This document shows positions 35,189 to 43,892 of a stretch of DNA of 57,813 nucleotides, in pieces. This DNA comes from JALYUA01 sp038229875 (GTDB taxonomy: Bacteria; Acidobacteriota; Thermoanaerobaculia; UBA5066; Gp7-AA6). The first letter of the stretch is position 1. Each line of letters begins with the position of its first letter. Under the pieces are notes generated by a model. That model ran no database searches. It was not told the origin of the DNA and saw only the letters and a list, made by a program, of their open reading frames with translations. The stretch is from the NCBI GenBank assembly GCA_038229875.1, contig JBBROA010000009.1:1-57813 (forward strand). The letters are read 5' to 3'. The position numbers and the translations under genes were made by a program.

Positions 35189-36781
35189 ATGTCATCTCTT
35201 CCCCGGGTCGAAATGTCTTTCTCATTCTCCTCGCCCCGGCCGAAGGTTCGTCTCGTCAACGCGTTCGCCCGTCCCTTCGAGAACGTTGTCGCGACCGCGC
35301 GGACGTGCTACTCCTCGAAGGGGATCGTCACGGAGGACCAGGCGTCCGCCCGTCCGGAGCGCCGCGACGCGCTCGCCCGGTCGATTTACGGCGCGGGGCA
35401 TCACACGACCTTTCAACACGCGCACTTTCAGTTCGCGATGGAAAACGTGTCGCGTCAGTTTCTCTGGAGCTTTCTGCACAGCCACCCGTTCTACAACTCG
35501 GAGCAGGTCTCCCAGCGCTACGTCGAAGTGAAGGCGGGCCAGTACGCGATCCCGCCGATGCCGCCCGCCGAGCGCGAGATCTTCGAAGGGGCCGCTCGGC
35601 GCCAGCAGACCGCGTACGAGCGGCTCACAGAGATCCTGACCCCGGTCGCCGGAGAGCGCTATTTCGGTATTTTCCCGGGGCGCACCCGGGGCGACGGACG
35701 CACGCGCTTTGCCGGCGCGGTGCAGAAGAGGGCACAGGAGATCGCGCGGTACGTCCTGCCGGTGGCGACCTTCGCGTACCTGTACCACACCGTGTCAGGA
35801 ATCACGCTCTTCCGTTACTGGCGCCTCTGTGAATCCTCCGACGCGCCGACCGAGCAGCGCGAGGTCGTCGGACAGATGGTCGAGGAAGTGCTTCGCCACG
35901 ACCCGCTCTACCGCGGCGTGCTCCAGGATCCGATCCCGCTCGAGGAGACACCCGAGTACGCGCTCTTTGCGGCGCAGCGCGAGGCGGGCGGCGTCCGATC
36001 CGGCCGCGCGTTCCGAGAAGAGTTCGACCGCGAGCTCCTGGGCCGCGTCTCGCGCCTGGTCGACTGGAAGGCGAACAACGAAGAGGTGCTGGCGTCCGCG
36101 GTGCGCGAAGTGCTCGGGCTGCCGCGCGCGTCCCTTTCGGACGCGGACGCGATCGCGCTCGCGCTCGATCCCGCGAAGAATCCGCTGCTCGGCGAGACCC
36201 TCACGCTGACGACGCACGGCAAGCTGTCGCGCGCGCTCTTTCATCCGTCGTACACCTTCCGCAAGAAGCTGTCGCACACCGCCGACAGCCAGGATCAGCG
36301 CCACCGGATGACGCCCGCGTCCCGGCCCGCGCTTCCCGCGTACCTGACGGAGGAGCCGGACTACATTGTCCCGATGCTCGTTCCCGACGTCCCGGAGGCG
36401 GCGGATCTCTACCGCCGCACCATGGAGGAGACCTGGGAGGCGATCGCACTCCTGCGCTCCCACGGCGTGCCCGACGAATACGCGGCGTATCTGCTTCCAA
36501 ACGCGGTCGCGATCCGCTTCACGGAATCCGCCGACCTCCTGAACCTGCACCACAAGTTCGCGATGCGGCTCTGTTACAACGCGCAGGAAGAAATCTGGCG
36601 GGCGTCTCTAGACGAGGCCCTGCAGATCCGCGAAGTGAACCCGCGGATCGGTCCCTGGCTACTCCCGCCCTGCACCCTGCGCCACCACGCGGGAGTCCGA
36701 CCGGTCTGCCCGGAAGGCGACCGCTTCTGCGGAGTCACGGTGTGGAAGCAGTCGGCGGAGACGTATCAGCGCGAGCTCTAG
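35189..36781 (+). CDS. thyX: Double-length FAD-dependent thymidylate synthase-like protein (ThyX)
   Basis: A 530-residue protein about twice the usual ThyX length (220-250), with two ThyX-like halves. The first half (about 18-270) has HHTTFQHAHFQFAMENVSRQ and the nucleotide-binding strand FYNSEQVSQRYVEV, but HSHPF stands where the RHR triad is expected. The second half (about 310-530) has GKLSRALFHPSYTF, then R371-H-R373 and a final SADLLNLHHKFAMRLCYNAQ. ThyX makes dTMP from dUMP using FAD and methylene-tetrahydrofolate. A fused pair could act as an intramolecular dimer of the normal tetramer. ATG at 35189 or eight codons later. Divergent from the desulfurase gene. Confidence 0.82.
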   Translation: MSSLPRVEMSFSFSSPRPKVRLVNAFARPFENVVATARTCYSSKGIVTEDQASARPERRDALARSIYGAGHHTTFQHAHFQFAMENVSRQFLWSFLHSHPFYNSEQVSQRYVEVKAGQYAIPPMPPAEREIFEGAARRQQTAYERLTEILTPVAGERYFGIFPGRTRGDGRTRFAGAVQKRAQEIARYVLPVATFAYLYHTVSGITLFRYWRLCESSDAPTEQREVVGQMVEEVLRHDPLYRGVLQDPIPLEETPEYALFAAQREAGGVRSGRAFREEFDRELLGRVSRLVDWKANNEEVLASAVREVLGLPRASLSDADAIALALDPAKNPLLGETLTLTTHGKLSRALFHPSYTFRKKLSHTADSQDQRHRMTPASRPALPAYLTEEPDYIVPMLVPDVPEAADLYRRTMEETWEAIALLRSHGVPDEYAAYLLPNAVAIRFTESADLLNLHHKFAMRLCYNAQEEIWRASLDEALQIREVNPRIGPWLLPPCTLRHHAGVRPVCPEGDRFCGVTVWKQSAETYQREL

Positions 36782-36840
36782 CGGCGTTCGGCTAGGCGTT
36801 CCGCCTCGGACCGATCTGTTCTCCCGAGGTCAACACGCAC

Positions 36841-37161
36841 GGCTCTTTGCGTCAGAGCCGCCACCCAACCCTTCCCCGCGCGCCGAGAGGGAGGAAAGCC
36901 CTAACCTCGGGGCGATGGTGGCTGAGCTCGTCACGAGAGGAGTCTCCTGACCGAAGGGAAGGAGGACCTCTTGTGACGGGAGTCGCAGCGAACGGAGGGA
37001 CGACGCAAGCGGTCGCGCCGACAGGCGAGCCGCTGGCCGGTGCCGTTCGCGGGGCGAACGGCACGGCCCGGAGTGAGCGGAGGCGCCGCCGCCGGCCGCG
37101 CACGAGTCGGCGCTCAATCTCCGCGCCCCGGATCTCTTCAGGTCCGGGGCGCTTCTTTTTT
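36841..37161 (+). other. Structured non-coding stretch after thyX (candidate RNA or composite repeat)
   Basis: The 356 bases between thyX and the next gene hold no credible protein gene but much secondary structure: GGCTCT/AGAGCC (36841-36859); an imperfect 18-bp stem 36930-36977; a perfect 11-bp stem GTGCCGTTCGC/GCGAACGGCAC (37040-37064); and the terminator at 37123-37161. It may be the thyX 3' untranslated region, an independent RNA or a repeat cluster. It does not match RNase P, tmRNA or SRP RNA motifs I know. Confidence 0.35.
37123..37161 (+). terminator. Strong intrinsic terminator
   Basis: Perfect 10-bp arms GCGCCCCGGA and TCCGGGGCGC enclose a 10-base loop and are followed by ttcttttttt on the plus strand. 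It ends the thyX or candidate-RNA transcript. It overlaps the last codons of the minus-strand gene, for which the T-run has the wrong polarity. Confidence 0.85.
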
Positions 37162-37659
37162 CGCGGCGAGCTCCGCCGCCGACGGCTTCCGGCGGACCGA
37201 CAGCGTCAGCGCGAACCGCGCCACGGCCTCATCCCCGGAGATCGACGGCACCGTCGCAATGACCCTCACCGCGAGATTCTCGCGATCTCCCGTTTTCTCC
37301 GCGCGATCGAGAAGCTCCCGGATTTCCCCGCCCTGCTCGCAGGAGAAATGCACGTCGCCCTCGGCGCGGCGCAGGAATTCCGCGCGGACATCCTTGAAGA
37401 TCACCGAGATACGGCCGCCGCGCCCACGCAGCAGCCGGAATCCGAGCAGGGCCGCGGCCGCGTCGGCCCCCGAACAGAGGACACCGAAATACATCGACCC
37501 CACGTGATTGCGGGTCCGGGCCGAAAGGGGAACGCGCAGGACACAGCGCTCGCCGTCCATCTCGACCACGGCCGGGCGAATCCACGCGAGCAGGCGGATG
37601 TGACGCCACGCCCACGCGCGAAGCGCCCAGGTTTCCCGGAGCCGCACGAAGCTCGTCAT
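37138..37659 (-). CDS. DUF4442-like hotdog-fold protein
   Basis: The 173-residue protein resembles the DUF4442 branch of hotdog thioesterases (PaaI-like). Features are RPAVVEMDGERCVLRVPLS, then the segment RTRNHVGSMYFGVLCSGADA, where N-H-x-G-S-M-Y-F is the family hallmark on the long hotdog helix, and a C-terminal strand VARFALTLSVRRK. Members are thought to act on acyl thioesters; no substrate is known. Its last codons lie inside the terminator of the opposite strand. ATG at 37659. Confidence 0.78.
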   Translation of the reverse strand: MTSFVRLRETWALRAWAWRHIRLLAWIRPAVVEMDGERCVLRVPLSARTRNHVGSMYFGVLCSGADAAAALLGFRLLRGRGGRISVIFKDVRAEFLRRAEGDVHFSCEQGGEIRELLDRAEKTGDRENLAVRVIATVPSISGDEAVARFALTLSVRRKPSAAELAAKKEAPRT

Positions 37660-37744
37660 GCGGGCGATCGTAGTTCCTTTTTCGCGCGGCGGCCGCCTTG
37701 CGCTTTCCGGCTATAGACTTTCGGCAAACGATCAGGAGAACCCG

Positions 37745-40270
37745 ATGAAGCTCGTCTGGCGCGCCACTTTCGGGGCGCTTCTGTTTTCCACGTGCGCTCT
37801 CGGGGCGAAGATCCCGACGCCATCCGAGAGTGTCGGGTTCACCGTCGGCGCGGACCGGCAGCTCGCCGACTACCGCCAGATCGCCACGTACTTCAAGGCT
37901 CTCGCGGCGGGCTCTCCGCGCGTGAAAATCGAGGTGCTCGGGAAGACGACGCTCGGCGAAGACATGTTCCTGGCGGTGATCTCGTCGGAGGAGAACATCC
38001 AGAACCTGCCGCGGCTGCGCGAGATCTCGCGAAAACTCGCGGACCCGAGGGGGCTCTCAGAAGCGGACACCGCCGCGCTCGCGCGCGAAGGCCGCGTCAT
38101 CCTCCTCATCACCTGCAACATCCACTCGACGGAGATCGGCGCCTCGCAGATGGCGATGGAGTGGGCGCACGCGCTCGCCACCGCGACCGACGCCGAGACG
38201 AAGCGCCGCCTCGACCGGGTGGTGCTGCTCCTCGTTCCGTCGCTGAACCCGGATGGCCAGATCATGGAGACCGAGTGGTACCGGAAGAACCTCGGTACGA
38301 AGTACGAAGGCAGCCGGATGCCGTGGCTCTACCACCACTACGTCGGCCACGACGACAACCGCGACTGGTACATGCTCACGCAGAAGGAGACCCGCGCGAT
38401 GACGCGGGCCGCTTATCAGGAGTGGTTTCCGCAGGTCTGGCTCGACGAGCACCAGATGGGCACGACGGGCCCGCGCATCTTCGTGCCGCCGTACGCCGAC
38501 CCCGTCGACACCGACATTCACCCGCTCGTCTGGCGCGAGGTGAATCTGATCGGCTCCAACATGGCGCTGCGCATGGAGCAGGCCGGAAAATCCGGGATCA
38601 TTTACGGGTTTGCGTACGACGCTTACTGGCCCGGCGGCACCAAAAACACCGCCTGGTACAAGAACATCTCGGGCCTCCTGACGGAAGTCGCGTCCGCGCG
38701 GATGGCGACACCAATCACGATCGCCCCGGGCGAGCTCGCGGGCGGCCGCAAGGGGCTCGTCGAGTACGGCCCGCAGACGAACTTTCCCAATCCGTGGCCG
38801 GGCGGACTCTGGCGGCTGCGCGACATCATGGATTACGAGCGCATCGCGTCGGACGCGATCCTCGAGACGTGCGCGGACCGAAAGGAAGACTTCCTGAGCG
38901 ACATGGCGGCGCGCGCCCGCGCCTCGATCGCGGCGGCCGGCCCGAAGGACGCGTTCCGGTTTCCCGCTTCGCAGCGCGACCGCGCCACGTCTCTTCGCCT
39001 CGCCCAGCTGATGGCAGATCACGGCGTGGAAGTGAAGACCGCGTCGAACGGCGACGTCTGGATCCCGCTTGCCCAGCCCTACGGCCGCTTCGTCACCGAG
39101 ATGCTGACCACGCAGCGGTATCCCGAAGTGAAGCTCGTCCCCGGCCGGGACATCGTGAGGCCCTACGACGTCGCGGCGTGGTCGCTCCCGCTCATGATGG
39201 GAGTCGAGGCGGAGCGCGCCTCTCTTCCCGACGGATTGAAGCCCTTCGCGCTTCCCGCGGCCGGCGCCCCTTCCAGCGCGGGCTCGTATGCGCTCGCGCC
39301 CGGAAGCGCGGAGAACGCGAAGGTTGTGAACGCGGCACTTCGCGGGAAGGGATCCGTCTCGATCGCCCGCTCACCCTGGAAGGAGGGCGGCCGGGAGTGG
39401 CCCTCCGGGACCGTCATCTTCGACAACGCCGCCGCGAAGGCGGCCGGCGCGGCCGTGCCTCCCGGTGTCGCGTGGACGGCGGTGCAGGGCGCGCCGGCGG
39501 GAGCGGAAAAGCTCTCGGCGCCCCGCGTGGCCCTCTACAAGCCGTGGGCCGCGTCGATGGACGAAGGCTGGACGCGGTGGGTGCTCGAACAGTACGGTTT
39601 CGACCCGAAGAACGTGGACAACAAGACGATCCGGGCGGGAAAGCTCAGGGACTCCTTCGACGTCGTCGTGCTCCCGGACGTCGACAAGGAAGTGATCGAC
39701 AAGGGACGGCCGAAGGCGGAAGAGGGCGCGATGAAGTATTTCGCCGAGCTTCCCGCCGACTACGCCGGGGGGATCGACAAGGACGGATCGAAGGCGCTCA
39801 AGGAGTTCGTCGAAGCCGGCGGAACCATCGTGGCGCTGGCGGGATCGAGCGACTGGGTCGTCGAGGAGTTCAACGTCCCCGTCCGCAACACGCTCGCGAA
39901 GGTCAAAACCGAGGACTTCGGTTTGCCCGGATCGATCCTGCGGGTGCACGTTTCTCCTCACCCTGTCACCTACGGCCTACCCGAAGACGCCGCTGTGTTC
40001 GCGGACGCGCCGATCGCTTTTCAGACCGCCGTCCCGGGGGCGGAGATGGAACGCTGGGTGCTCGCTTCGTACCCCAGCGACCCGCGCGACATCCTGCTTT
40101 CCGGCTGGATCCGCGGAGAGGACCGTCTCGCGCGCCGCGCCGCGGCCGTCGCCATGACGTACGGCAAGGGGCGGATCGTTCTGCTCGGCTTTCGCGCGCA
40201 GCACCGCGCGCAGACGCACGGCACCTACCCGTTCCTCTTCAACGCGCTCTACTGGTCGGTCGCGAAGTGA
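37745..40270 (+). CDS. Secreted M14 zinc carboxypeptidase with C-terminal glutaminase-like domain
   Basis: An 841-residue exported protein. Signal peptide at 1-21 (MKLVWRATFGALLFSTCALG). The M14 domain has H117-S-T-E120 as zinc ligands and H226 in LDEHQMG as the third, with LNPDG upstream as expected. From about residue 600 a class I glutamine-amidotransferase-like fold is suggested (VALYKPWAASMDEGWTRWVL, FDVVVLPD, GGTIVALAGSS, GKGRIVLLGFRAQHRAQT). The ATG at 37745 has aggag 6 bases upstream. This architecture is common among secreted peptidases of Acidobacteriota and Bacteroidota. Likely role: degrading external peptides. Confidence 0.9.
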   Translation: MKLVWRATFGALLFSTCALGAKIPTPSESVGFTVGADRQLADYRQIATYFKALAAGSPRVKIEVLGKTTLGEDMFLAVISSEENIQNLPRLREISRKLADPRGLSEADTAALAREGRVILLITCNIHSTEIGASQMAMEWAHALATATDAETKRRLDRVVLLLVPSLNPDGQIMETEWYRKNLGTKYEGSRMPWLYHHYVGHDDNRDWYMLTQKETRAMTRAAYQEWFPQVWLDEHQMGTTGPRIFVPPYADPVDTDIHPLVWREVNLIGSNMALRMEQAGKSGIIYGFAYDAYWPGGTKNTAWYKNISGLLTEVASARMATPITIAPGELAGGRKGLVEYGPQTNFPNPWPGGLWRLRDIMDYERIASDAILETCADRKEDFLSDMAARARASIAAAGPKDAFRFPASQRDRATSLRLAQLMADHGVEVKTASNGDVWIPLAQPYGRFVTEMLTTQRYPEVKLVPGRDIVRPYDVAAWSLPLMMGVEAERASLPDGLKPFALPAAGAPSSAGSYALAPGSAENAKVVNAALRGKGSVSIARSPWKEGGREWPSGTVIFDNAAAKAAGAAVPPGVAWTAVQGAPAGAEKLSAPRVALYKPWAASMDEGWTRWVLEQYGFDPKNVDNKTIRAGKLRDSFDVVVLPDVDKEVIDKGRPKAEEGAMKYFAELPADYAGGIDKDGSKALKEFVEAGGTIVALAGSSDWVVEEFNVPVRNTLAKVKTEDFGLPGSILRVHVSPHPVTYGLPEDAAVFADAPIAFQTAVPGAEMERWVLASYPSDPRDILLSGWIRGEDRLARRAAAVAMTYGKGRIVLLGFRAQHRAQTHGTYPFLFNALYWSVAK

Positions 40271-40358
40271 GGCCCTCCCTGTCAAATTCCTCGTCCGGCC
40301 CACGCGGGCCGCGACACCGCGTCGCGGTCAAGGCACGGGAAATGCTCCCCATTCCCGT

Positions 40359-40787
40359 ATGAAGAAATTCCTGCTCCTCGCCGGCGCGGCGGTGCTGGCC
40401 GTCACGCTGATCACCTGCCGTTCCACGAAGACGACCGTGGCCCGCATGCCCGGCCCGACCCCGGCACCCGCAACCGCCCGTCCTGCCGCCGCCGTGGCCC
40501 CCGCTGCCGCGTCCACCCCCGGGGTGACTCCGATGCCGGTCGCGACGCCCGCGAGCGCCTCGCGGTACGACCGCGCCCCCGGAGTCCTGTACGAGGAGAC
40601 ACGCCCGGCGCCTCCCGCACCGCCCGCGACTCCGACCCGCCGCCCGAGCGTCGCCGCCCCGGCCGCTGACGCTCCCGCGCCCGCAAACCCCGGGGGCAAG
40701 CCGACGCCGACGCGCAAACCCGGCGCGTATTACGAAGACCCCGACACGCCGTTCCGTACGCCGACTCCGCGCCCGTCCGGCGCCTAG
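40359..40787 (+). CDS. Proline-rich exported protein, lipoprotein candidate
   Basis: The 142-residue protein starts MKKFLLLAGAAVLAVTLITC, a signal sequence with C20. The lipobox would be L-I-T-C; threonine at -1 is unusual, so lipidation is uncertain. The remainder is low-complexity Pro/Ala/Thr (PTPAPATARPAAAVAPAAA and similar) with two short repeats, APGVLYEETRP and KPGAYYEDPDTP, probably extended in the periplasm. No enzymatic domain is seen. It may span peptidoglycan or tether to the outer membrane. The next gene starts three bases after its stop. Confidence 0.65.
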   Translation: MKKFLLLAGAAVLAVTLITCRSTKTTVARMPGPTPAPATARPAAAVAPAAASTPGVTPMPVATPASASRYDRAPGVLYEETRPAPPAPPATPTRRPSVAAPAADAPAPANPGGKPTPTRKPGAYYEDPDTPFRTPTPRPSGA

Positions 40788-40790
40788 TCG

Positions 40791-41573
40791 ATGCCGGCGG
40801 ACCCGGACGGGAGCGCGCTGCTCCGGCACTTCCGCGACGCCTTCGCCGGCGACCCGACGCGCGCGTATTCGGAGTGGTACCGCCTCCAGGAGGAGTTGCG
40901 CGACACGGGTCCCGCTGCGGTGGCCCGCGCGCTCGCCGACGATCTCTGGTCGGAGCGCGACGCATTTTCGTTTGCGACGGAGGCGGACCGCGCGCGGTTT
41001 CTTCATAACCTCGCGGTCTTCTTCGGCAGCTCCGGCCCGGCGGCCGACCTCTCTCGGGCGCGTGAGCTGTTCGGGAGCGCGCTCGCCCACTTCTCGGCCG
41101 ACGACGACGGCGGGTGGCGCGCCCGCGCGCACCACAATTTCGCGACGGCCCTGGCGAACCTGGGCGAGGACCCGCAGGCGCTCGAAGAAGCAGTTTCGCT
41201 CTTCGAGCAGGCGCTCGCGTGGCGCACCCGTGAGCGGGAGATCGCGCGCGGCGTGACGCTTCACAACATGGGACGCGCGCTGCACCGCTGGGCGGACCTC
41301 GATCCACCTCGGTCGCGCGAGCTTCTGGACCGGAGCGCCGCGGCCCTGAAAGAAGCGGTCGAGATCCGCGGACGCCACGGCCTCGTCGAGGGCCGGGCGC
41401 TGTCTCAGTTTCAGCTCGCCCTCGCGCTCGAGGGGGCGGGGCGGCGCACAGACGCCCAACGTGCGTTCGCGAACGCAGCGGAGGAATTCGAACGGCTCGG
41501 CAAAACGGAATCGGCGGCGGTGGCCGCCGCTCGTGCGGAGGCACACGCGGCCGCCGACTCTCCCGCCGAGTGA
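40791..41573 (+). CDS. TPR-like helical repeat protein of unknown function
   Basis: The 260-residue protein has no signal peptide and is almost entirely helical. Tetratricopeptide-type pairs are visible: RARFLHNLAVFFGSSGP, ARAHHNFATALANLGEDPQ, ALEEAVSLFEQALAW, GVTLHNMGRALHRWADLDP, ALSQFQLALALEGAGRRTDA. Such repeats scaffold protein contacts; no catalytic residues are recognisable. ATG at 40791 lies three bases after the proline-rich gene, suggesting co-expression. It converges on the ligase gene with 16 bases between stops. Confidence 0.72.
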   Translation: MPADPDGSALLRHFRDAFAGDPTRAYSEWYRLQEELRDTGPAAVARALADDLWSERDAFSFATEADRARFLHNLAVFFGSSGPAADLSRARELFGSALAHFSADDDGGWRARAHHNFATALANLGEDPQALEEAVSLFEQALAWRTREREIARGVTLHNMGRALHRWADLDPPRSRELLDRSAAALKEAVEIRGRHGLVEGRALSQFQLALALEGAGRRTDAQRAFANAAEEFERLGKTESAAVAAARAEAHAAADSPAE

Positions 41574-41589
41574 CTGCGGGGAGCTGCTG

Positions 41590-42711
41590 TTAGCGCCCTT
41601 CGAGGAGCGCCATGGGAGTCACCCGGCTCTCCTGCTCGACCTGGTCCTTCGTGCAGTCCTTCGGCGCCTTGTCCGGCCGGAACCGCAGGAGCCGCGTGCC
41701 GTGGCGAAATCGGCCGCCGGTGAAATGGTCGTACTGAATCTCGACGACCAGCTTCGTCTGCAGCGGCTGCCACTCCCCCGTGCGCTCCGTGCTCCACCGG
41801 CTCGGACCGCCGGGAGCCTGGCCCGTAAAGCCAGGCGGCTTCACGAGCTTCTCGAGCTGCGGCAGAAGCTCCGTCTTCAGGGCTCCGGTCAGGCCCGAAC
41901 AGAAGCCGACGTGGTCGAGCTTGCCGGATTCGTCGTACAGGCCGAGGAGCAGCGAACCGAGCGCCTTGGCCTTGGAGGCATAGCGGAATCCGCCGATCAC
42001 GCAGTCGGCCGTCCGGAGCAGCTTGATCTTCTGCATGCCGGTCCGGTCGCCGGAGCGATAGTCGAAGTCCGCGCGCTTGGCGATCACGCCGTCCATGGCG
42101 CCGCCCGCCGAGCGCAGCCACTTCTTCGCCTGCGCGAGGTCCGGCGTCGCGGGCGAGAGACGGATCCCGATCCCCCCTATCCCCGCGAAGTGCTTGCGCG
42201 CAAACGCCTCCAGACGCTTGCGCCGTTCGGCGAGCGGGAGCGACGTCAGAAGTTTCCCCTTCTCGTCGACGAGGAGATCGAACACCAGGTACAGCCCCGG
42301 GGTCTCCGCCGCGAGTTTCTTGATCCGGCTTTCGGCGGGATGGATCCGCTGCAGAAGGTCGTCGAACGACAGCTCCTCGCCGATGGGAATGACGATCTCA
42401 CCGTCGAGGACGAACTTCGGCGCGCGAATCGAACGCACGTTCGCGACGACCTCCGGGAAGTAACGCGCCAGCGGCTGGCCCGCCTTCGATTGGAGCTCGA
42501 TCGCGTCGCTGTCACGGAACGCGAGACAGCGGAACCCGTCCCACTTCGGTTCGTACTGCCACTCGGGGCCCGTCGGGATTTCCGCGACGAGCAGGCCCGC
42601 CATCGGGAGATACGGCGGCCGGATCGGCAGCGCAATCTCAGTCGGCGCGGCGTCCGAGCCCGGCCGAGGCGCGGCCGTTTCTTTCGGCGCGGACTTCTTG
42701 CGCGGGCTCAC
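41590..42711 (-). CDS. ligD: ATP-dependent DNA ligase, LigD ligase domain as separate protein
   Basis: The 373-residue enzyme is the ligase module of bacterial end joining. Adenylation motif I is K56-W-D-G59 in EPKWDGF; motif III is LVFDLLVDEKG; motif IV DGVIAKR; motif V MQKIKLLR; the OB-fold follows from about residue 235 (GLLLGLYDESGKLDHVGF). This start region (SPRKKSAPKETAAPRPG) is disordered and may replace the linker to the polymerase in fused LigD proteins. The start is GTG at 42711, overlapping the polymerase stop as GTGA. No phosphoesterase domain is present in either gene. Confidence 0.93.
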   Translation of the reverse strand: MSPRKKSAPKETAAPRPGSDAAPTEIALPIRPPYLPMAGLLVAEIPTGPEWQYEPKWDGFRCLAFRDSDAIELQSKAGQPLARYFPEVVANVRSIRAPKFVLDGEIVIPIGEELSFDDLLQRIHPAESRIKKLAAETPGLYLVFDLLVDEKGKLLTSLPLAERRKRLEAFARKHFAGIGGIGIRLSPATPDLAQAKKWLRSAGGAMDGVIAKRADFDYRSGDRTGMQKIKLLRTADCVIGGFRYASKAKALGSLLLGLYDESGKLDHVGFCSGLTGALKTELLPQLEKLVKPPGFTGQAPGGPSRWSTERTGEWQPLQTKLVVEIQYDHFTGGRFRHGTRLLRFRPDKAPKDCTKDQVEQESRVTPMALLEGR

Positions 42712-43892
42712 AGGTACTTCTCCAGGCGGAACCGGCCTTTCGGCGAGAGGAGCGGCGCCCAGAGGTCTCCCCTCTCGGCGACCCGCGCGGGCAGGTTGTC
42801 GATCCGGAAATCCTCGAGCCGCACACCTTTTTCGATCTCCTCCCAGGTGACGGGCGCCGACGCCGTGGCGCGCGGCTTCGGCCGAACGGAATAGATCGAA
42901 GCGAGGGTCCGCCCCCACGCGTTCTGGTTGTAGTCGACGAGCACACGTCCCTTCGGACGTTTCGCGATCTTGTACTCGGCTGTCACGAGCGCGGGATCGC
43001 GGGCTTCCATCGTGCGCGCGAATTCCTTGGCGAACGCCCACACCTGTTTCTGGGTCGGGCCGCGGACGATCGGCACATAGACGTGAATACCCTTGGATCC
43101 CGTGGTCTTCGGATAGCACGGCATTCCGAGCGCCTCGAGCGACTCGTGCACGAGGCGCGCGGTGGCGACCACCTGCTCGAACTCCGCGCCCGGAACGGGG
43201 TCGAGATCGAAGTGGAGGTAGTCCGGGCGATCCACATCGTCGCATCGCGCGTACCACTGGTTCAGGTCGATGCAGCCGAGGTTTATGACCCACAGGAGCG
43301 ACGCGAGATCCTGGACCATCGGAAAGTCGATGACGTGGCCCGAGGCGTGCTCGATCGAACAGAGCTCGATCCAGTCGGGGCGGGGGGAAGGGGCGCGCTT
43401 CATGAAAAAGAATTCGCCCGCCGCTCCGTGCGGGTAACGCTTCATCACCATCGCCCGGTTTTTCAGATGCGGAAGGAGCGCCGGTGAAACGTCCGCGTAG
43501 TACCGCAGCAGGTCGCCTTTCGTCACGCCGATGTCGGGCCAGAAGAGCTTGCCGAGATTCGTGAGCTTGACGGTGAGGCCTCCAACCTCGACCTCGGCGT
43601 CTCCTTCGCGCGGGATCGAGAGTCCGGCCGATCCGGAGGAGCGCGCCGGCGATGCGGTGGCCGCGGCCGTCCTCTTCGAGGGGTGCCGGTCTCGCGTGAC
43701 GGGCGGGCCGCCGGAAGCCGCGCGGGCCCGGACGGTTTTCGCCCGCCCGCCCACCGTATTCGCCCGCCCGCCCACCGTATTCGCCCCCCCGCCCACCGTT
43801 TTCGCCCCCCCGCCCACCGTTTTCGCCCGCCCCCCCGCCGTCTTCGTCCGCCCGCCCGGTGTCCGCGTCGTCGTCGCCATGCCGCTCCCCAT
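42708..43892 (-). CDS. ligD: LigD-type primase/polymerase (non-homologous end joining) with heptad-repeat N-terminus
   Basis: The 394-residue protein is the LigD polymerase module, an archaeo-eukaryotic primase-fold enzyme that fills or extends broken ends with nucleotides. The domain runs from about 96 (VEVGGLTVKLTNLGKLFWPD) to the end. The metal ligands are D219 and D221 in HFDLDP; GSKGIHVYVPI and VLVDYNQNAWGRTLAS follow. The first 95 residues are disordered and contain about six near-identical seven-residue units of the type TVGGRAN. ATG at 43892 abuts the previous stop (TGAATG); a second ATG at 43880 has better ribosome-binding spacing. Ku is not visible in the window. Confidence 0.92.
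   Translation of the reverse strand: MGSGMATTTRTPGGRTKTAGGRAKTVGGGAKTVGGGANTVGGRANTVGGRAKTVRARAASGGPPVTRDRHPSKRTAAATASPARSSGSAGLSIPREGDAEVEVGGLTVKLTNLGKLFWPDIGVTKGDLLRYYADVSPALLPHLKNRAMVMKRYPHGAAGEFFFMKRAPSPRPDWIELCSIEHASGHVIDFPMVQDLASLLWVINLGCIDLNQWYARCDDVDRPDYLHFDLDPVPGAEFEQVVATARLVHESLEALGMPCYPKTTGSKGIHVYVPIVRGPTQKQVWAFAKEFARTMEARDPALVTAEYKIAKRPKGRVLVDYNQNAWGRTLASIYSVRPKPRATASAPVTWEEIEKGVRLEDFRIDNLPARVAERGDLWAPLLSPKGRFRLEKYL
43734..43859. repeat. 21-bp minisatellite inside the LigD polymerase gene
   Basis: Six units of 21 bases (type cgtattcgcccgcccgcccac on the plus strand, read as two parts cgtattcgcc + cgcccgcccac) lie head to tail with a few substitutions. As the unit is a multiple of three, copy-number change keeps the frame and only lengthens or shortens the linker. 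Confidence 0.88.

Noticed and set aside
36841..37161. RNase P RNA, tmRNA or SRP RNA
   Set aside because: The length is suggestive, and GAGGAAAG occurs, but the other conserved blocks (for example the 3' ACAGAAACCGGCTTA-type element, tag-peptide frame or the GGTCAGG...GGAAGCAGCC element) are absent.
37792..40362. An 856-codon plus-strand frame overlapping the M14 peptidase
   Set aside because: It is the shifted frame of the peptidase gene, with Arg/Gly/Ala-rich translation and no recognisable fold.
43734..43859. CRISPR array
   Set aside because: The units are contiguous 21-bp repeats without spacers, lie inside a coding sequence and no cas genes are present.
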